From positions 1,302,001 to 1,366,000 of the forward strand of contig BLLK01000062.1 of assembly GCA_021927905.1 (NCBI GenBank): a stretch of 64,000 nt of DNA. The letters run 5' to 3'. Position 1 is the stretch's first letter, and each line of letters opens with the position of its first letter. The notes beneath the pieces are model-generated. The model ran no database searches. It was not told the DNA's origin and worked only from the letters and a program-made list of their open reading frames with translations. Both the position numbers and the translations under genes were made by a program. Below, in pieces: positions 1-10,710 of this stretch. Source of the stretch: Chaetoceros tenuissimus. Taxonomy: Eukaryota; Bacillariophyta; Thalassiosirophyceae; Chaetocerotales; Chaetocerotaceae.

Positions 1-1208
1 CATAAGTTTTTGCTTTCCTCATCCAACTCGAAGGTGTAATATTGCATCGAAATATCAAGCTTGGTAAAAAATTTGTACCCTTTTCTCCTTTCGAGAATGT
101 CTTTAATTCTTGGTAGCTCATACTGTTTTCGTTGCAAATTCTTATTTAGATACCGGAAATCGCTTACCCAGCGTACCCGACCGTCCTTCTTTGGAATAAT
201 GAAAGTTGGAGCAGTCCAGATGGATCGGTTAGCGGGAGAAAGAACACCTTGCTGCACCAAACGATCAAGTTCTTCCTTGAAAACTTTTTCGTGTGCATAA
301 GGAACTTTGTAAGGGCGACTCTGACGAGGCTGAGCATCAGGCTTGAGATGAAGATGAACCTTGCTATCAGGATATACTTTTAGTTGACCATCAAATAGCG
401 TAGTGAACTCGTCCAGTACACGATGTAGATCTTTCCTCTGTTCTTCTGACAAGTGCTGCTGAGCATCTGCTACTTCTTTTCCTGAAACTTTGTCATACTT
501 AGACTCCAGAATAAAAGATTCATCTTGCTCCTCCACTTCATCATCATATCCATATTCAGTGAAGGCTAGCTGCACATTCGTACGGTTATTCCAATGACGA
601 CGAGATTTCATGGAAACGGTGATGTCCATCCAAGACATTGTTTGGTCCTGGTAGTTCAGTACTAAGCTCATTGCTGCCAAAGTTCTCTGACCCAAGATGA
701 TATCATGAGGACACACTCCATCATGTACAAGCGCAAAGATCTTTTCAATATTATGCTTTCTTCCAAACTCGGGCAATATGCTATTTTCTAGAATTACATA
801 TTGTTTGAAGTAGACAGTGCCACCTATGCCAATAGACGGAGATGCCTCTGTTAAATCATAAACTGGACAATTCTTCGGTAAGGCACGTCGATGAATGATG
901 TCACAAGTTCCACCGGAATCAAATAGAGTTCTACATAACTTCGTATCGCGATGCCCATTAATAGTGCGAGGTTGCAATAATGAGACTGGAGCAGTTAATG
1001 GATCCTTTTTCATTTGGTCGGCTTGCACACTGAGACTAGCTTCCACTTCAACGGGTGGAGAGGAAATAAAGTCATAGACATCCATTGGAATTGAAGTTGC
1101 GAAGTATTCTTCCCATAGGATTTCTTCCTCCTCTTGAGGAGTCTTCCAGAACTGTTGTTTTGCTTCTTGTTCCCAGAAGCATTCTCCAAGTTCCAAAGGT
1201 GAATTCAT
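1..1208 (-). CDS. Pol polyprotein, N-terminal part (protease and reverse transcriptase), Ty3/gypsy type
   Basis: Open reading frame from an ATG at 1208 to the left edge (about 402 codons visible). An aspartic protease motif, LFDSGGTCDII, lies near 895-930. The sequence then runs through a gypsy-like linker (VHLHLKPDAQPRQSRPYKVP) into RT, with WTAPTFIIPKKDGRVRW and the first catalytic aspartate block KLDISMQYYTFEL near 1-75. An in-frame stop shortly before the ATG supports a pol frame separate from gag. The 183-base gag-pol gap contains a small hairpin, ctcacttcgtgag, at 1291-1303; no role is known for it. RNase H and integrase would lie outside the window. Confidence 0.85.
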   Translation of the reverse strand, partial: MNSPLELGECFWEQEAKQQFWKTPQEEEEILWEEYFATSIPMDVYDFISSPPVEVEASLSVQADQMKKDPLTAPVSLLQPRTINGHRDTKLCRTLFDSGGTCDIIHRRALPKNCPVYDLTEASPSIGIGGTVYFKQYVILENSILPEFGRKHNIEKIFALVHDGVCPHDIILGQRTLAAMSLVLNYQDQTMSWMDITVSMKSRRHWNNRTNVQLAFTEYGYDDEVEEQDESFILESKYDKVSGKEVADAQQHLSEEQRKDLHRVLDEFTTLFDGQLKVYPDSKVHLHLKPDAQPRQSRPYKVPYAHEKVFKEELDRLVQQGVLSPANRSIWTAPTFIIPKKDGRVRWVSDFRYLNKNLQRKQYELPRIKDILERRKGYKFFTKLDISMQYYTFELDEESKNL

Positions 1209-1391
1209 GATGGATACAACTCCTGTTGATTAGTTAATAAAGAAAATAAAGAAAAAATTGGATGAGACAAATTGAAATTACATAAAATGGCTCACTTCGT
1301 GAGTACTTGTGATATTGAATATCCAGATGTGGAAATTTTCGTTTCCAACAAGTCCTCACGAAGCGGCCTTAAGCCTATTTAATCGTGGACC

Positions 1392-2579
1392 TTAATTGAA
1401 CGCACCATGATGTGCTCCCCAGACGTTGTTATTGTCCATGAGGAAGTGTTGTTCATTACTGCCATTCGAACCCTGCTGGTTTGAACCGTTTTCTGGATTG
1501 CTACGAGTATTAGCATTGTTATTATTTTGAGTTCCTTGATAATTGTAGTTCTGATTCTGACCATGTCCTTGATTGTTACCGGAGTTATAGGACTGTCCTC
1601 CATTATTGTTGTGGTTGGAGTGGTTATGATGACCTCTTCCTCCACCGTTACCACGGCCTCTGCCGCCATAACCATTGCCACGGCCTCTGCCTCCTCGGCC
1701 TCTGCTACCAGTATCACCACGGAAATTGGCACTTCTTGGATTAAGAATGCAGTCCTCCCATTCATGATTATTATGTGGAGGCTCATGTCTGGTACACTGG
1801 TTTCTGAAGCCACCAGTCTGACCGCGTCTGTTTCCTTTCTTACGCTGCTTGAACTTCTGATTCTTCAGATCTTGATGACGAGCACGTTTCTTGGAAGTAT
1901 CAGCATCTGCAGTACTCTTCTGGCGTTCCATGTACTCACTAATCTCATTGATAGACTTTTCATGATACACAGCTCCTGAATTGGTGAAATTCAACTTCCA
2001 TTGATATGGGAAGGAATCAAAAACAAGCTTCTTCTCAAGGTTATCATCAGGTCTTGGCGCTACGATTCTCAAGAGTTCCTTGGCATATCCTACAAGAGTA
2101 CAGAATCTCCCTACATGCTCCGCAACACTCTTGCTCTTTTCCTTTCTCACTTTATCAGAACGCAGGTACTCTAGAAGAGCATCTCCTCCAGAACGCCCTC
2201 CGCAGAACCTAATCATCATAAGGTTCACTGCAACTTGAAACTTGTCTGCATTTGCTGCTGCCACTACATCTGCATGGGTGGAAACAGTATCAGTCCAGTA
2301 GTGTTGCGCTACCCCTTTAAGCACATCCTCAAAGTTCTCGAACTTTTCTAGGTCGTCAAAGTTTAGCTTGCGGTTGCTGGCTGCGGAGATAAAGCGCTCA
2401 CGTACATAGAGAAAGGCTTCCGCGTTTCCAGTGCTTCCACCTTCTCCATCAAAGGTTGGCAAACTCTCTTTGCGATAGGAACCATCAGCAAAATCTTGCT
2501 GAAGCTTGATAGTTACGAAGTCTGCGTAATCAAGGGCTGGCCACATTTTGATTGGTGTATTTGCATTAGAATCACTCAT
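1392..2579 (-). CDS. Gag-like protein of the LTR retrotransposon
   Basis: 395 residues. The N-terminal two thirds are a helical, capsid-like region (about residues 30-230). They are followed by a basic stretch (KKRARHQDLKNQKFKQRKKG), a knuckle-like Cys/His spacing (CTRHEPPHNNHEWEDC, about 273-288) and an RG/GN/Q-rich low-complexity nucleic-acid-binding tail. This order (capsid, basic, knuckle, RGG tail) and its position directly upstream of the protease-RT frame on the same strand identify it as gag. The strongly antisense-open shadow frames over the repeat-rich tail are artefacts. Confidence 0.8.
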   Translation of the reverse strand: MSDSNANTPIKMWPALDYADFVTIKLQQDFADGSYRKESLPTFDGEGGSTGNAEAFLYVRERFISAASNRKLNFDDLEKFENFEDVLKGVAQHYWTDTVSTHADVVAAANADKFQVAVNLMMIRFCGGRSGGDALLEYLRSDKVRKEKSKSVAEHVGRFCTLVGYAKELLRIVAPRPDDNLEKKLVFDSFPYQWKLNFTNSGAVYHEKSINEISEYMERQKSTADADTSKKRARHQDLKNQKFKQRKKGNRRGQTGGFRNQCTRHEPPHNNHEWEDCILNPRSANFRGDTGSRGRGGRGRGNGYGGRGRGNGGGRGHHNHSNHNNNGGQSYNSGNNQGHGQNQNYNYQGTQNNNNANTRSNPENGSNQQGSNGSNEQHFLMDNNNVWGAHHGAFN

Positions 2580-2589
2580 TGTGATTAGT

Positions 2590-2830
2590 AATTACTAGTG
2601 ATACAACGAAGGATTCAAAGTAATTAGATGGGAATTATGTTACTAATCGCTACCTAAAAGAATGTTTGTTCCGAATATAAAAGAGACAGAATTCTTATCA
2701 GAATTCTGATGACGTAACGGAAGAAGAATAGAACCAAAGAATTCTGCCAATGCTAAACATAATCCATGTCAGGTCAGGATGCGTTATCCTAACCGTTAGC
2801 TACCATCTGTAGCAAATTGAAGGGGGCTTA
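2590..2830 (-). repeat. Candidate 5' LTR and leader of the retrotransposon
   Basis: The region upstream of gag contains a TATA-like stretch (minus strand ttttatattcgg), the palindromes agaattct and cagaattctg at about 2690-2708, and a CRE-like TGACGTAA at 2710-2717. A minus-strand start at TGCTACAGATGG near 2820 would give the usual TG terminus. The second LTR is outside the window, so the boundaries are approximate and the call rests on position and promoter-like content only. Confidence 0.35.
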
Positions 2831-3062
2831 AGTGAATGTGTAGTACGTACTTTTCATAGTACAGTCTGACCATATTCTAACTGACACCAATGCAGAATTT
2901 GTTGACGACCAGTTTGAACTTATGATTGCTCTTTTTGTTTTTACCTCTGGTTGTTGTGCCTTTCTTGGTAAACTTCTAACTTACTCACTTACGTTTGTAT
3001 TACGATGAAATTGCAGGAATCCAAGAGTATCAGATGTATTTACAGTTTGACCAGCCAGAAAT

Positions 3063-4939
3063 ATGGATTACACAACGAACAACAACCTAGAGAAAGGCCT
3101 CGATACTTCCAAAATCAATATGGATGAGACTGAAGATGAAGAAGTAAAGGCTAATGCATTTGGCATGAGACACTATCACAGTTCAAGCGAGGAAGAAGAT
3201 TCAGATGATGAATCCCATGCATCAGAGTAAGTTTCTTTCAGCTTCATAGTATTTGCATCTGCTTGCTTTGCAGTATTTCTTTAACAAGTGCAATATGAAA
3301 TTCTCACATGTTCTTGTTCTTTTCCCATAAAAGCGTTGAAAGACCTTTAAGATTTGCTTCCGGTAAGAATATCAGAGGCAAAGTCTATAAACCAAAACCT
3401 TTGAAGTACATGGATGTGAATGGTACAGCAAAGACTACTGGCTTCGTGAAAAGGAATCAGATCATTCATAACGAGTGCGAATTCTCAGAAGAAGAAGGGG
3501 AAGAAGAGTAAGTAAGAAGTGTTGTTTACGAGTAGACATGTATCCAACGTATCTCAACTAACATTTGATTGTGGTTTCATAGAACTTTTGAAGAAGACGA
3601 AGAAGACAATCAGATTGTGAATAAATTTGATTCAAGCTTCTACGACAGCCATGCCGAGAACGATGATGGCGAGGAGACTTCAGTTGCTGCAGGTCTGGAA
3701 GCCAGCCGTGATGACGGATCTGTGGATTCAGATGAGAGTTCTCGCGAATCTGATGATGGTGATGACGAGTCTTTAGATTCCGACGAAGATTCATCCGTTG
3801 GCTCCAATCTCAATGAAAGGGAAGATGAAGACGAGTTCACAGATGACGAAGTTGATGATGACGCCTCTGTCGAGGAGAGCGACGAGGAAGCGAGAGTTGA
3901 ATGCTCATATGAAGAGGATACAGATAATGATGAAGCCTTGGATATAACCACTGAATCTAAGCAGATTCCAACTGAAAGTACTTTTGCGGAATCTGATGAC
4001 GATGGCAGTGTGTGTGCGAGTGATGTTCAAGAACTTATTGAGAAACCTGCCGCCTCCACAGATATGGTAAGTAAGACCAGTGCAAACCTACTATTCTACA
4101 CAACATTTGACTCATTCATGAATTTCTCTTTTTTCTTTTAGTATTTTTCTGAGGAGGAAGAAGCATTGGACCAAGAAGAATCTAATGGCGTTAATATTGA
4201 GCCTACGGAAGACAAGGATGCCGATGTCATGAATTGTCTCATTGATCCAGAATATAATGATGCTCTCAATTTTCAAGCTCAGCCTCTCAAACGTGTTCTC
4301 TCTACGTCTTGTCAGCAACCTATGAATATTACCCCAGAAGATTATGGGTCTATCACAAAACGGAACTGTAGGAGGGCATCTGTGAAGCTCAGCCCTGACG
4401 CAAATGGAGTACAACCTCCATTTCTACCTGCGCTATCTATAGGAGAGTCCGCGATAGCCATATCATTGGATCAAAGGAAAAGGCAATCACCTCAATTATC
4501 TGCCTCGTCAGAAGAAGAGATTGTTGATAGCCAACTTGCAGATGAGTTGATTGATGGCATAGCAAGAGCAGACCAAACAACAACCGAAGGCCGGGACCCA
4601 GTGCCTCTCTTGACTCCACCCTCAACACCAAAAATGGAACGAAGGTTAAGCACTGGTCAATACGCTCTATGTGAATGGCCATCCAACTTGGCAGTTGACA
4701 ACGCTTTGACCGCTGCTGCCTATGACGACCGACCTTTGAGCCCTTCGACTCTTGCCAAAATGGAGGAGCAAGACTCCACTACAGATGATTTTATCACAAC
4801 TCCAATTTACGACCATTGCGCTCGATTGCGGTCTGTATCTGATGTTAACACCCCACAAAACAAGACAGGTTTAACACCAATGTTGCAGAGCATGGGAATG
4901 CCATCAGCGCAAACGTGGAAAGAGCTTCACCAGAGATAA
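3063..4939 (+). CDS. Highly acidic, Ser-rich protein of unknown function
   Basis: Four exons, 3063-3226, 3334-3507, 3583-4066 and 4142-4939, with GT-AG introns of 107, 75 and 75 bp; they join to 539 codons. I do not recognise the family. Exon 1 and exon 3 are dominated by Asp/Glu/Ser runs (SDESSRESDDGDDESLDSDE is typical). The C-terminal exon is less acidic and has many Ser/Thr-Pro sites (LSPD, LTPPSTPK, LSPST, LTPM), as in cell-cycle phosphoproteins. No transmembrane segment or signal peptide is visible. A nuclear or chromatin role is a guess from composition only. Gene structure is supported by frame continuity at each junction. Confidence 0.75.
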
Positions 4940-5651
4940 CTATGAAAGGGAAATATTTTGTATTTATCTAAAAATGTACTTCATAAAACTGTGAACATAA
5001 ACGAGACTTATCTTCATACTGGATGTAAAGGGCTTTTCTTTCACTTACAATGCATTGGTGCATATGTCCTAGACAATCAACCAATCAGCTTTTTTTCCTA
5101 TTCCAAAGTGTCATTTTTCAAATCCACCCTCGACCAAAGTCTAGTTTGAACCAATATCTGAAACGCTATCCAGATAGACAAGCAGATGCACACTACAATA
5201 TTTTTCACATGTACGAAACAATGTTGGGTCACAAAGGAGTGATGTTCAATATCGTCAACAAAGTATCAGAAAAAATGAGAAATGGTGAGTGGCTTGAAAT
5301 ATTTGATGTTCGAATACTTATCATTTGTCGTATGTATCATTTTATGTTATACGTTAGATCTATAGATAGATAGCAGTAAAATGATTTTCTTCTAAATGGA
5401 GTGCTTTTGATGAATAAACATACGTAGTTCTTTTGTTCCCTTGACCATCATTTACATATTTTTCATTTTTCTTTTCAAATTGAAATTAAAAATGTCTTGG
5501 TTACCTCTTTCCTTTTCTTTCTCTTTTGTTACAGCCAAATAGCGATGCTTGCAACTTGCAAAACATCTTCGTTTCATCTAATTAAAGTACAGTATTCGTA
5601 GCCCTATTTCTTAGGTGTGAAATCAGCTAAAGCTATTGAATTTTAATAAAC
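4940..5651. other. Intergenic region with an orphan exon-like fragment
   Basis: 712 bp between the acidic protein and NDUFS5. Most is AT-rich with no gene. One piece, 5140-5284, is open, protein-like (YLKRYPDRQADAHYNIFHM...) and ends at a good donor (gtgagt, 5285). A pyrimidine-rich acceptor at 5533-5534 would add two codons and a TAG at 5540-5542. I could not find a convincing first exon, so it is noted as a possible C-terminal exon or gene remnant. The stretch 5543-5651 is presumably the NDUFS5 promoter. Confidence 0.35.
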
Positions 5652-6094
5652 ATGTCATCAGGATACGGAATTCGCGGAGGTCTTGGAAGGTGCTATCCTT
5701 TCTTTGCTGATCTTAAGGATTGCTTGGTGAGTCTAGTTTGCAAGTAATATCGCCGAGCTAGATCAAGATAGTAATGTGATCTACGTCTGGTTTGAGCACA
5801 TATGAAAACAAGAATGTTATTGATAAATTGTCATATGGAAAAATGAACAAAAAATTTCATGCGAAACAAAACGTGATCAAATGTAATGCCAACATTCAAC
5901 TAACATACCACATTTACTTTGAACAGAGATCGGAAGAATCCAATGAACCAGGTGCTTGCACGGCGTTCAGAGAAGATTATTTTGAATGTTTACACCACAA
6001 GAAGGAATATGCAAGAGTTCGCACTATCCTTGCACAAGAAAAAAAGAATGTAGAAATTGCAAAGAATGGAGGCGTAGATGACGGCGGACACTAA
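5652..6094 (+). CDS. NDUFS5: NADH dehydrogenase (complex I) 15 kDa subunit, NDUFS5 family
   Basis: Two exons, 5652-5726 and 5927-6094, with a 200 bp intron (gtgagt...acag), give an 80-residue protein. It starts with MSSGYGIRGG, like plant NDUFS5 (MASGWGITG). It carries the family's twin CX9C pairs, C14/C24 (CYPFFADLKDC) and C36/C46 (CTAFREDYFEC), followed by the signature LHHKKE. These proteins are imported into the mitochondrial intermembrane space by the Mia40 disulfide relay and sit on the proximal membrane arm of complex I. No presequence is present, as expected. Confident despite the small size because both Cys pairs and their spacing are intact. Confidence 0.93.
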
Positions 6095-6774
6095 GGATAA
6101 ATTGCGTAATATGGCACACATCCAATAAAACATTTTGAGATGATTTTTGAAATTCAGAAATATCGAAGAAGTATGGAAGAAATTAGCTAGGTGCAATATC
6201 ATAGTTTGATGTCTACGAAACAGAGCGTTTTGACCAAAATAAAACAGAGGGATGTTCTGTGAAACTATTATAAAAGAATAAAAACTTTCTATCAAATCTA
6301 AGGTTTGTAATTGACTATGTGAATTGAAAGTGAACAAGCATAAAATCTATAGCACACAAGTACATACACAGGATTTTTTATTTCGGCAATTTTCGTTAGT
6401 GTCCTTTCTAATTTTCAGCCATCAACACGAAACATTCAGCCAAAATATCTTTTTGAATGATGGCACTCTTATATTTTCAATATTGATGAAATAAATCTTG
6501 ATACCATAGTCCCGAAAGTAGCAGAACAATCAATAGAACTCAATAAAAACAGAAAAGATGGAAGAAAATAAAAATTATCGTTTCTTATGTAGCTAGAGCC
6601 TATCCATATATTTCTGTCATCCCCCTTCCCTTCCCTTCTCTTCCCATTCTATTCTGACGCACAACGATGGTTTGCAACTCAGCAACCATCACTTTCTTGT
6701 GTTTTCTTGAGAAGAAACTGCTTGAAACAACATCACTACCACATCACCTAATTCACATCACAAATTCAATAACA
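6095..6774. other. Intergenic region, AT-rich
   Basis: 680 bp between NDUFS5 and bL28. I see no gene. A pyrimidine-rich tract (ccccttcccttcccttctcttccc, 6621-6644) lies about 140 bp upstream of the bL28 start and may belong to its promoter. Confidence 0.5.
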
Positions 6775-7254
6775 ATGAACTCCACTCTTGCTCTTCTCGT
6801 TATCGCTGCTGTAATTGCTACCGCATCTGCTTTCGGAGTACACACCCCAGTTAGCGGAGTTTCCGTAAGTCAAATATTTGTTTCAGTCCATCACACATCA
6901 AATCGATGTAGAGACATGACTCATGACCTATTCAAAAAGTATTCTCTTTGATTTTTACTCATCTCTTTCTTTTCATGAAATCAATAACAGAACGGATCTG
7001 GAATGACTATGCGCGCTCGTGAGTGTGATCTTCTTGGAAAGAAGCCAAACCGTCAAGCACGCGTAGTTACTTTCTCCCACAAGCGTAACAAGAAAGTACA
7101 ACACGTAAACCTTCAGACCAGAAAATACTTCTCTGATGAGCTTGGACGCTCCGTAAAGCTTCGTCTTTCCACCAAGGGACTTAAGACTGTAGAGAAATAT
7201 GGAGGTGTTGATGCAGCTGCAAAGAAATTTGGACTTGACTTGAAGAAATTCTAA
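6775..7254 (+). CDS. rpl28: Plastid 50S ribosomal protein bL28, nuclear-encoded
   Basis: Exons 6775-6864 and 6991-7254, intron 126 bp; 117 residues. Exon 1 encodes a hydrophobic signal peptide (LALLVIAAVIATASA) that ends at AFGVHTP, the ASAF-type cleavage motif with the Phe that diatoms use for import into four-membrane plastids. Exon 2 encodes bL28 (ECDLLGKKPNRQARVVTFSH, then KYFSDELGRSVKLRLSTKGLKT and KKFGLDL). An intron exactly between targeting sequence and mature protein suggests that the presequence was acquired by exon addition. It is one of the most codon-biased genes in the window, as expected for high expression. Confidence 0.95.
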
Positions 7255-7441
7255 ATATTTGGCGTTGTTTGAAGAAAAAAGAAGTTGCCATCCCTTGTGA
7301 ATTAAATTAGACTGGAATATAAAAACAGAAAAAAAGAAAGATATATATCAAGAATTTTATATGAAAGGATGCTGTGAATTCATCCACTGTTGTTGAAAAA
7401 AGAAATATCTGTGAAAAAATCTGATTGTGCATCGTTTATGT

Positions 7442-10370
7442 TTATGCTGAACAACTAAGGCATACATCATCTTCGTTTGATGGAATTTGACTCGCAAATG
7501 TTTGACTTGTAGGATCTTCTCCCTTCTCTACTGTATATTGTATTGCATTTACTGCAGGCTTGGTTCTCAAATAGTACATTCCTGTTTTGAGTCCCTTTTG
7601 CCATGCATAGAAATGCATAGATGTTAACCTGTCAGGCTTTGGATCTGCAACGAAGAGATTCAAACTTTGGCTTTGATCGATGAATTTGCCTCGATCAGCT
7701 GCCATATCAATAATATCTTTCATTTTTAGCTCCCAAACTGTCTTGTACAGTTCCTTCAAGCGTTGGGGGATGCAGTCAATCTTTGCAACTGACCCAGAGT
7801 CTCTCATTAGCTGATTTCTAACGGCAGGGTTCCAGAGACCACGATCAGTCAAATCCTGAAGCAAATGAGGATTTGCCATGATGAACTTTAGAAGTATTGA
7901 TTTGTTAGATTTTACATGATAAAAAACCTCATCTATAGTCCTTTTAAGCAACTTACCTCTCCAGCCTTGACTCTACGAAGATATAGGTTTGATACAAATG
8001 GTTCGAAACACTCATTCACTCCAAGAACTTGAGATGTAGATGCAGTTGGCATAGGTGCAACAAGCAAAGAATTTCGAAGACCTTTTCTTTGTATTCTCGA
8101 CTTCAGATCAGACCAGTTGTATCCCTTTCCTGTGACGTCACTGGAATATTTCTGTTTAATAATATCTAAGGATACAGCATCGCGATTGCTAGGTGTGTCT
8201 TTGTCTTCCAGTCCCCACAAGTCGAACTGTAGCTGTCCTTCACTTGCAGGAGATCCATCGAACGTTTCATATGCACCCTCTTCTTCAGCAAGTTCATTAC
8301 TAGCCTCTAATGCGGCATGGTATATCGTTTCAAAAATTGCCTCGTTAAGTTGTTTCGCTTTTTCTGAAGTGAAAGGAAGTCCTAGTCTCAAAAAAGCATC
8401 CGCCAAACCTGAGACACCAAGTCCAATTGGTCTATGGCGCATATTTGATTTTTCAGCCCCTGGCAAAGGGTATTTGTTGACATCTATGATTTTGTTGAGA
8501 TTTCTGGTAACTATCTTGGTTGCTTCATGAAGTGCTTCGTGATCAAAGTAAGCTTTACCAGCGTCTGGATTAGTGGATCCATACGGACCTCTTTCTGAAA
8601 CAACGTATTTCGGAAGACATCTGTTTACAGGAGGGGTTAGTTATACGAAGAAGATTTCAAATGATGGAAAAATAAATGGACTCTTCGTACTCACATGCTT
8701 GCCAAGTTGCAAACGGCAACTTCCTCTTCGTCTGTGTATTGAATGATTTCTGTACAAAGATTACTGCATTGAATTGTGCCTAGATTTTTCTGGTTGCTCT
8801 TCTTGTTTGCAGCGTCCTTGTACAGCAGATATGGAGTGCCAGTTTCAATTTGTGCGTCCAAGATCGCAGACCAAAGTTCTCGAGCTCTCACTTGTCTCGA
8901 ATATTTACCCTCGGACTCGTACTTTTCATAGAGCTCATTGAAATCCTTTCCATAGCACTTAGCAAGACCCCTACACTGATCTGGACACATAAGGCTCCAC
9001 ATACCATCTTCCTTTACACGTTGCATAAATAAATCAGGTATCCAGAGACCATAAAACAAATCTCTAGCTCTTTGCTCTTCTTTTCCATGATTCTTCCTCA
9101 AATTTAAAACATCAAAAATGTCCGAATGCCAAGGTTCGAGATAAATTGCAAATGCTCCTGGGCGCTTTCCGCCCCCTTGATCGACGTATCTAGATGTTAC
9201 ATCATAAACTCTTAACATTGGCACCAAACCATTGGAAACTCCTCTAGTTCCTTTGATATATGTTCCACTAGCTCTAATATTATGCACACAAAGACCGATC
9301 CCTCCAGCAGACTATTAATCAAGTAAGATAAAGATATTTACATGAATTGAAAACAATATAATCTTTCGACTTACCTTGGAAATGACAGCACACCTTTTCA
9401 GTGTGTCATAGATTCCATTTATGGAGTCTTCAGACATTTGCACCAAAAAACACGAAGATAATTGCGGATGTATAGTTCCCGAGTGAAATAGTGTAGGGCT
9501 CGCATGCGTAAAATAACCTTGACTCATCATTTCGTATGTCTCAAAAGCAGCCTTCAAGTTTTCATCCTCTTGCTCCTTACTAATGTATTCATCTTTTGTA
9601 CAACAGTGGATACCTAAAGCCACTCTCATAAGCATATATTGTGGACGTTCGATAATTTTCCCCTTTTCGGTTTTTAGCAAATATGATCTTTCCAATGTTT
9701 TAAACCCAAAGTATGTGAATGACATATCTCTCTCATGCACAATATGATCGTCAATTTCTTTGCCCCTCCGTCTGACCAACTGAGCAATTTTCGGACTGAT
9801 GAACCCATCACCACCATTGAACAAAAGCTCCACTCCTTCTGTAAATGTGTTTGGAGTAATCTTATGATTCAAACTTACACAAATACGAGCCGCAAGGCGT
9901 GCATAGTCTGGATGTTGAGTTGACTTAGACGCTGCAGTTTCAGATGCTAATATATCAATCTCTTCTGAAGTCATATTTTGATATGCTCCTCTAACAACCG
10001 ACTCTGCAATACTATTGATATCGAGATACTTTTTATTCAAATCCGTCGAGAGTTTCTCCAAACGGCTGATAATCTTCGCTTCATCAAGAATCTCCATAGA
10101 TCCATCGCGTTTCTTCACATATAATTCCTCTTCAGCAGCTTGGGCAGTCATATTCGAACTCAAAGAAAAAATTTTGCTGTCATCTTCTTCATCATCTCGA
10201 GTCAATAAAGTTGAACCTCCACGAAATAAGACAGGATTTTGATATTTTTCCGTTTCGCTTCCATTCTTGTCTGATTGTGAGAGAAACGCTGGCTTGGAAT
10301 GATGGCCGAAGTTGGCTTGCACAATAGACGCCGACAAGGCAAGCGTAACTGTTGCGAATTCGAACTTCAT
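7442..10370 (-). CDS. RNR1: Ribonucleoside-diphosphate reductase class Ia, large subunit
   Basis: Four exons on the minus strand, 10370-9375, 9311-8695, 8620-7957 and 7885-7442 (introns 63, 74 and 71 bp), give 906 residues. It makes dNDPs from NDPs for DNA synthesis. The ATP cone is at about 83-170 (LYVKKRDG). Catalytic residues are C307 ([10 protein letters not shown]) and the triad N516, C518, E520 (NLCTE), with [16 protein letters not shown] between. The C-terminal shuttle pair is C901/C904 (CLSCSA). The conserved protein begins near M74; before it lies a 73-residue extension with a hydrophobic start ([17 protein letters not shown]) resembling a signal peptide, which is unusual for this normally cytosolic enzyme. 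Confidence 0.96.
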
Positions 10371-10710
10371 ATGTCAAAGAAACTCGTCTGGAATGATATG
10401 AAGGTATATATACACTTTAGAATAGAGTAAAGCACGGACTGATACTCTATGAGATAAAAGAATGAAATAAAATCGAAAATGCGGTGATGGTGGTGGTCAG
10501 CTTTTTTCTTTGTTGCGGACTCAATTCTCGGATGCCAACGATGCCTTCACAGCCATTCATTTCGGACAAAAAGTATCTTTTTGCAATTTTTGCAACCGAC
10601 ATCCAATCAATCTTTTCTTGGTTTAAGAATAACATTTGATTTTGGTACCTTTTAGTAAAGCTCACCAAGTCATATTTACTGAGTTTCATAAAATCAAATC
10701 AATACATATT
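10371..10710. other. Divergent promoter region between RNR1 and NAF1
   Basis: 340 bp separating two head-to-head genes. It contains an 80-codon minus-strand frame (10447-10689), which I do not accept as a gene because it has no recognisable domain and would fill the whole shared promoter. No clear E2F-type site was seen despite the replication role of RNR. Confidence 0.45.

Larger units (their letters stand above)
1..2830 (-). mobile_element. Ty3/gypsy-like LTR retrotransposon, 5' part, cut by the window edge
   Basis: The element runs on the minus strand: a candidate 5' LTR/leader (about 2590-2830), then gag (1392-2579), then the start of pol (1-1208) with protease and the N-terminal part of reverse transcriptase. 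The rest of pol and the 3' LTR lie beyond position 1. Protease precedes RT, and the RT wording (KKDGRVRWVSDFRYLNK, then KLDISMQYY) fits Ty3/gypsy elements, called GyDi in diatoms. Both visible frames look open, which suggests a young copy. Without the second LTR its age cannot be estimated. Family is seen from motifs; the right boundary is an inference. Confidence 0.85.

Noticed and set aside
1527-1979. 150-codon plus frame over the gag tail
   Set aside because: Shadow of the RG/N-rich repeat on the other strand; residues are almost only I, V, S, T and A.
10447-10689. 80-codon minus-strand frame between RNR1 and NAF1
   Set aside because: No recognised domain or splice context, and it would fill the divergent promoter of two real genes. 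Possible but unsupported.
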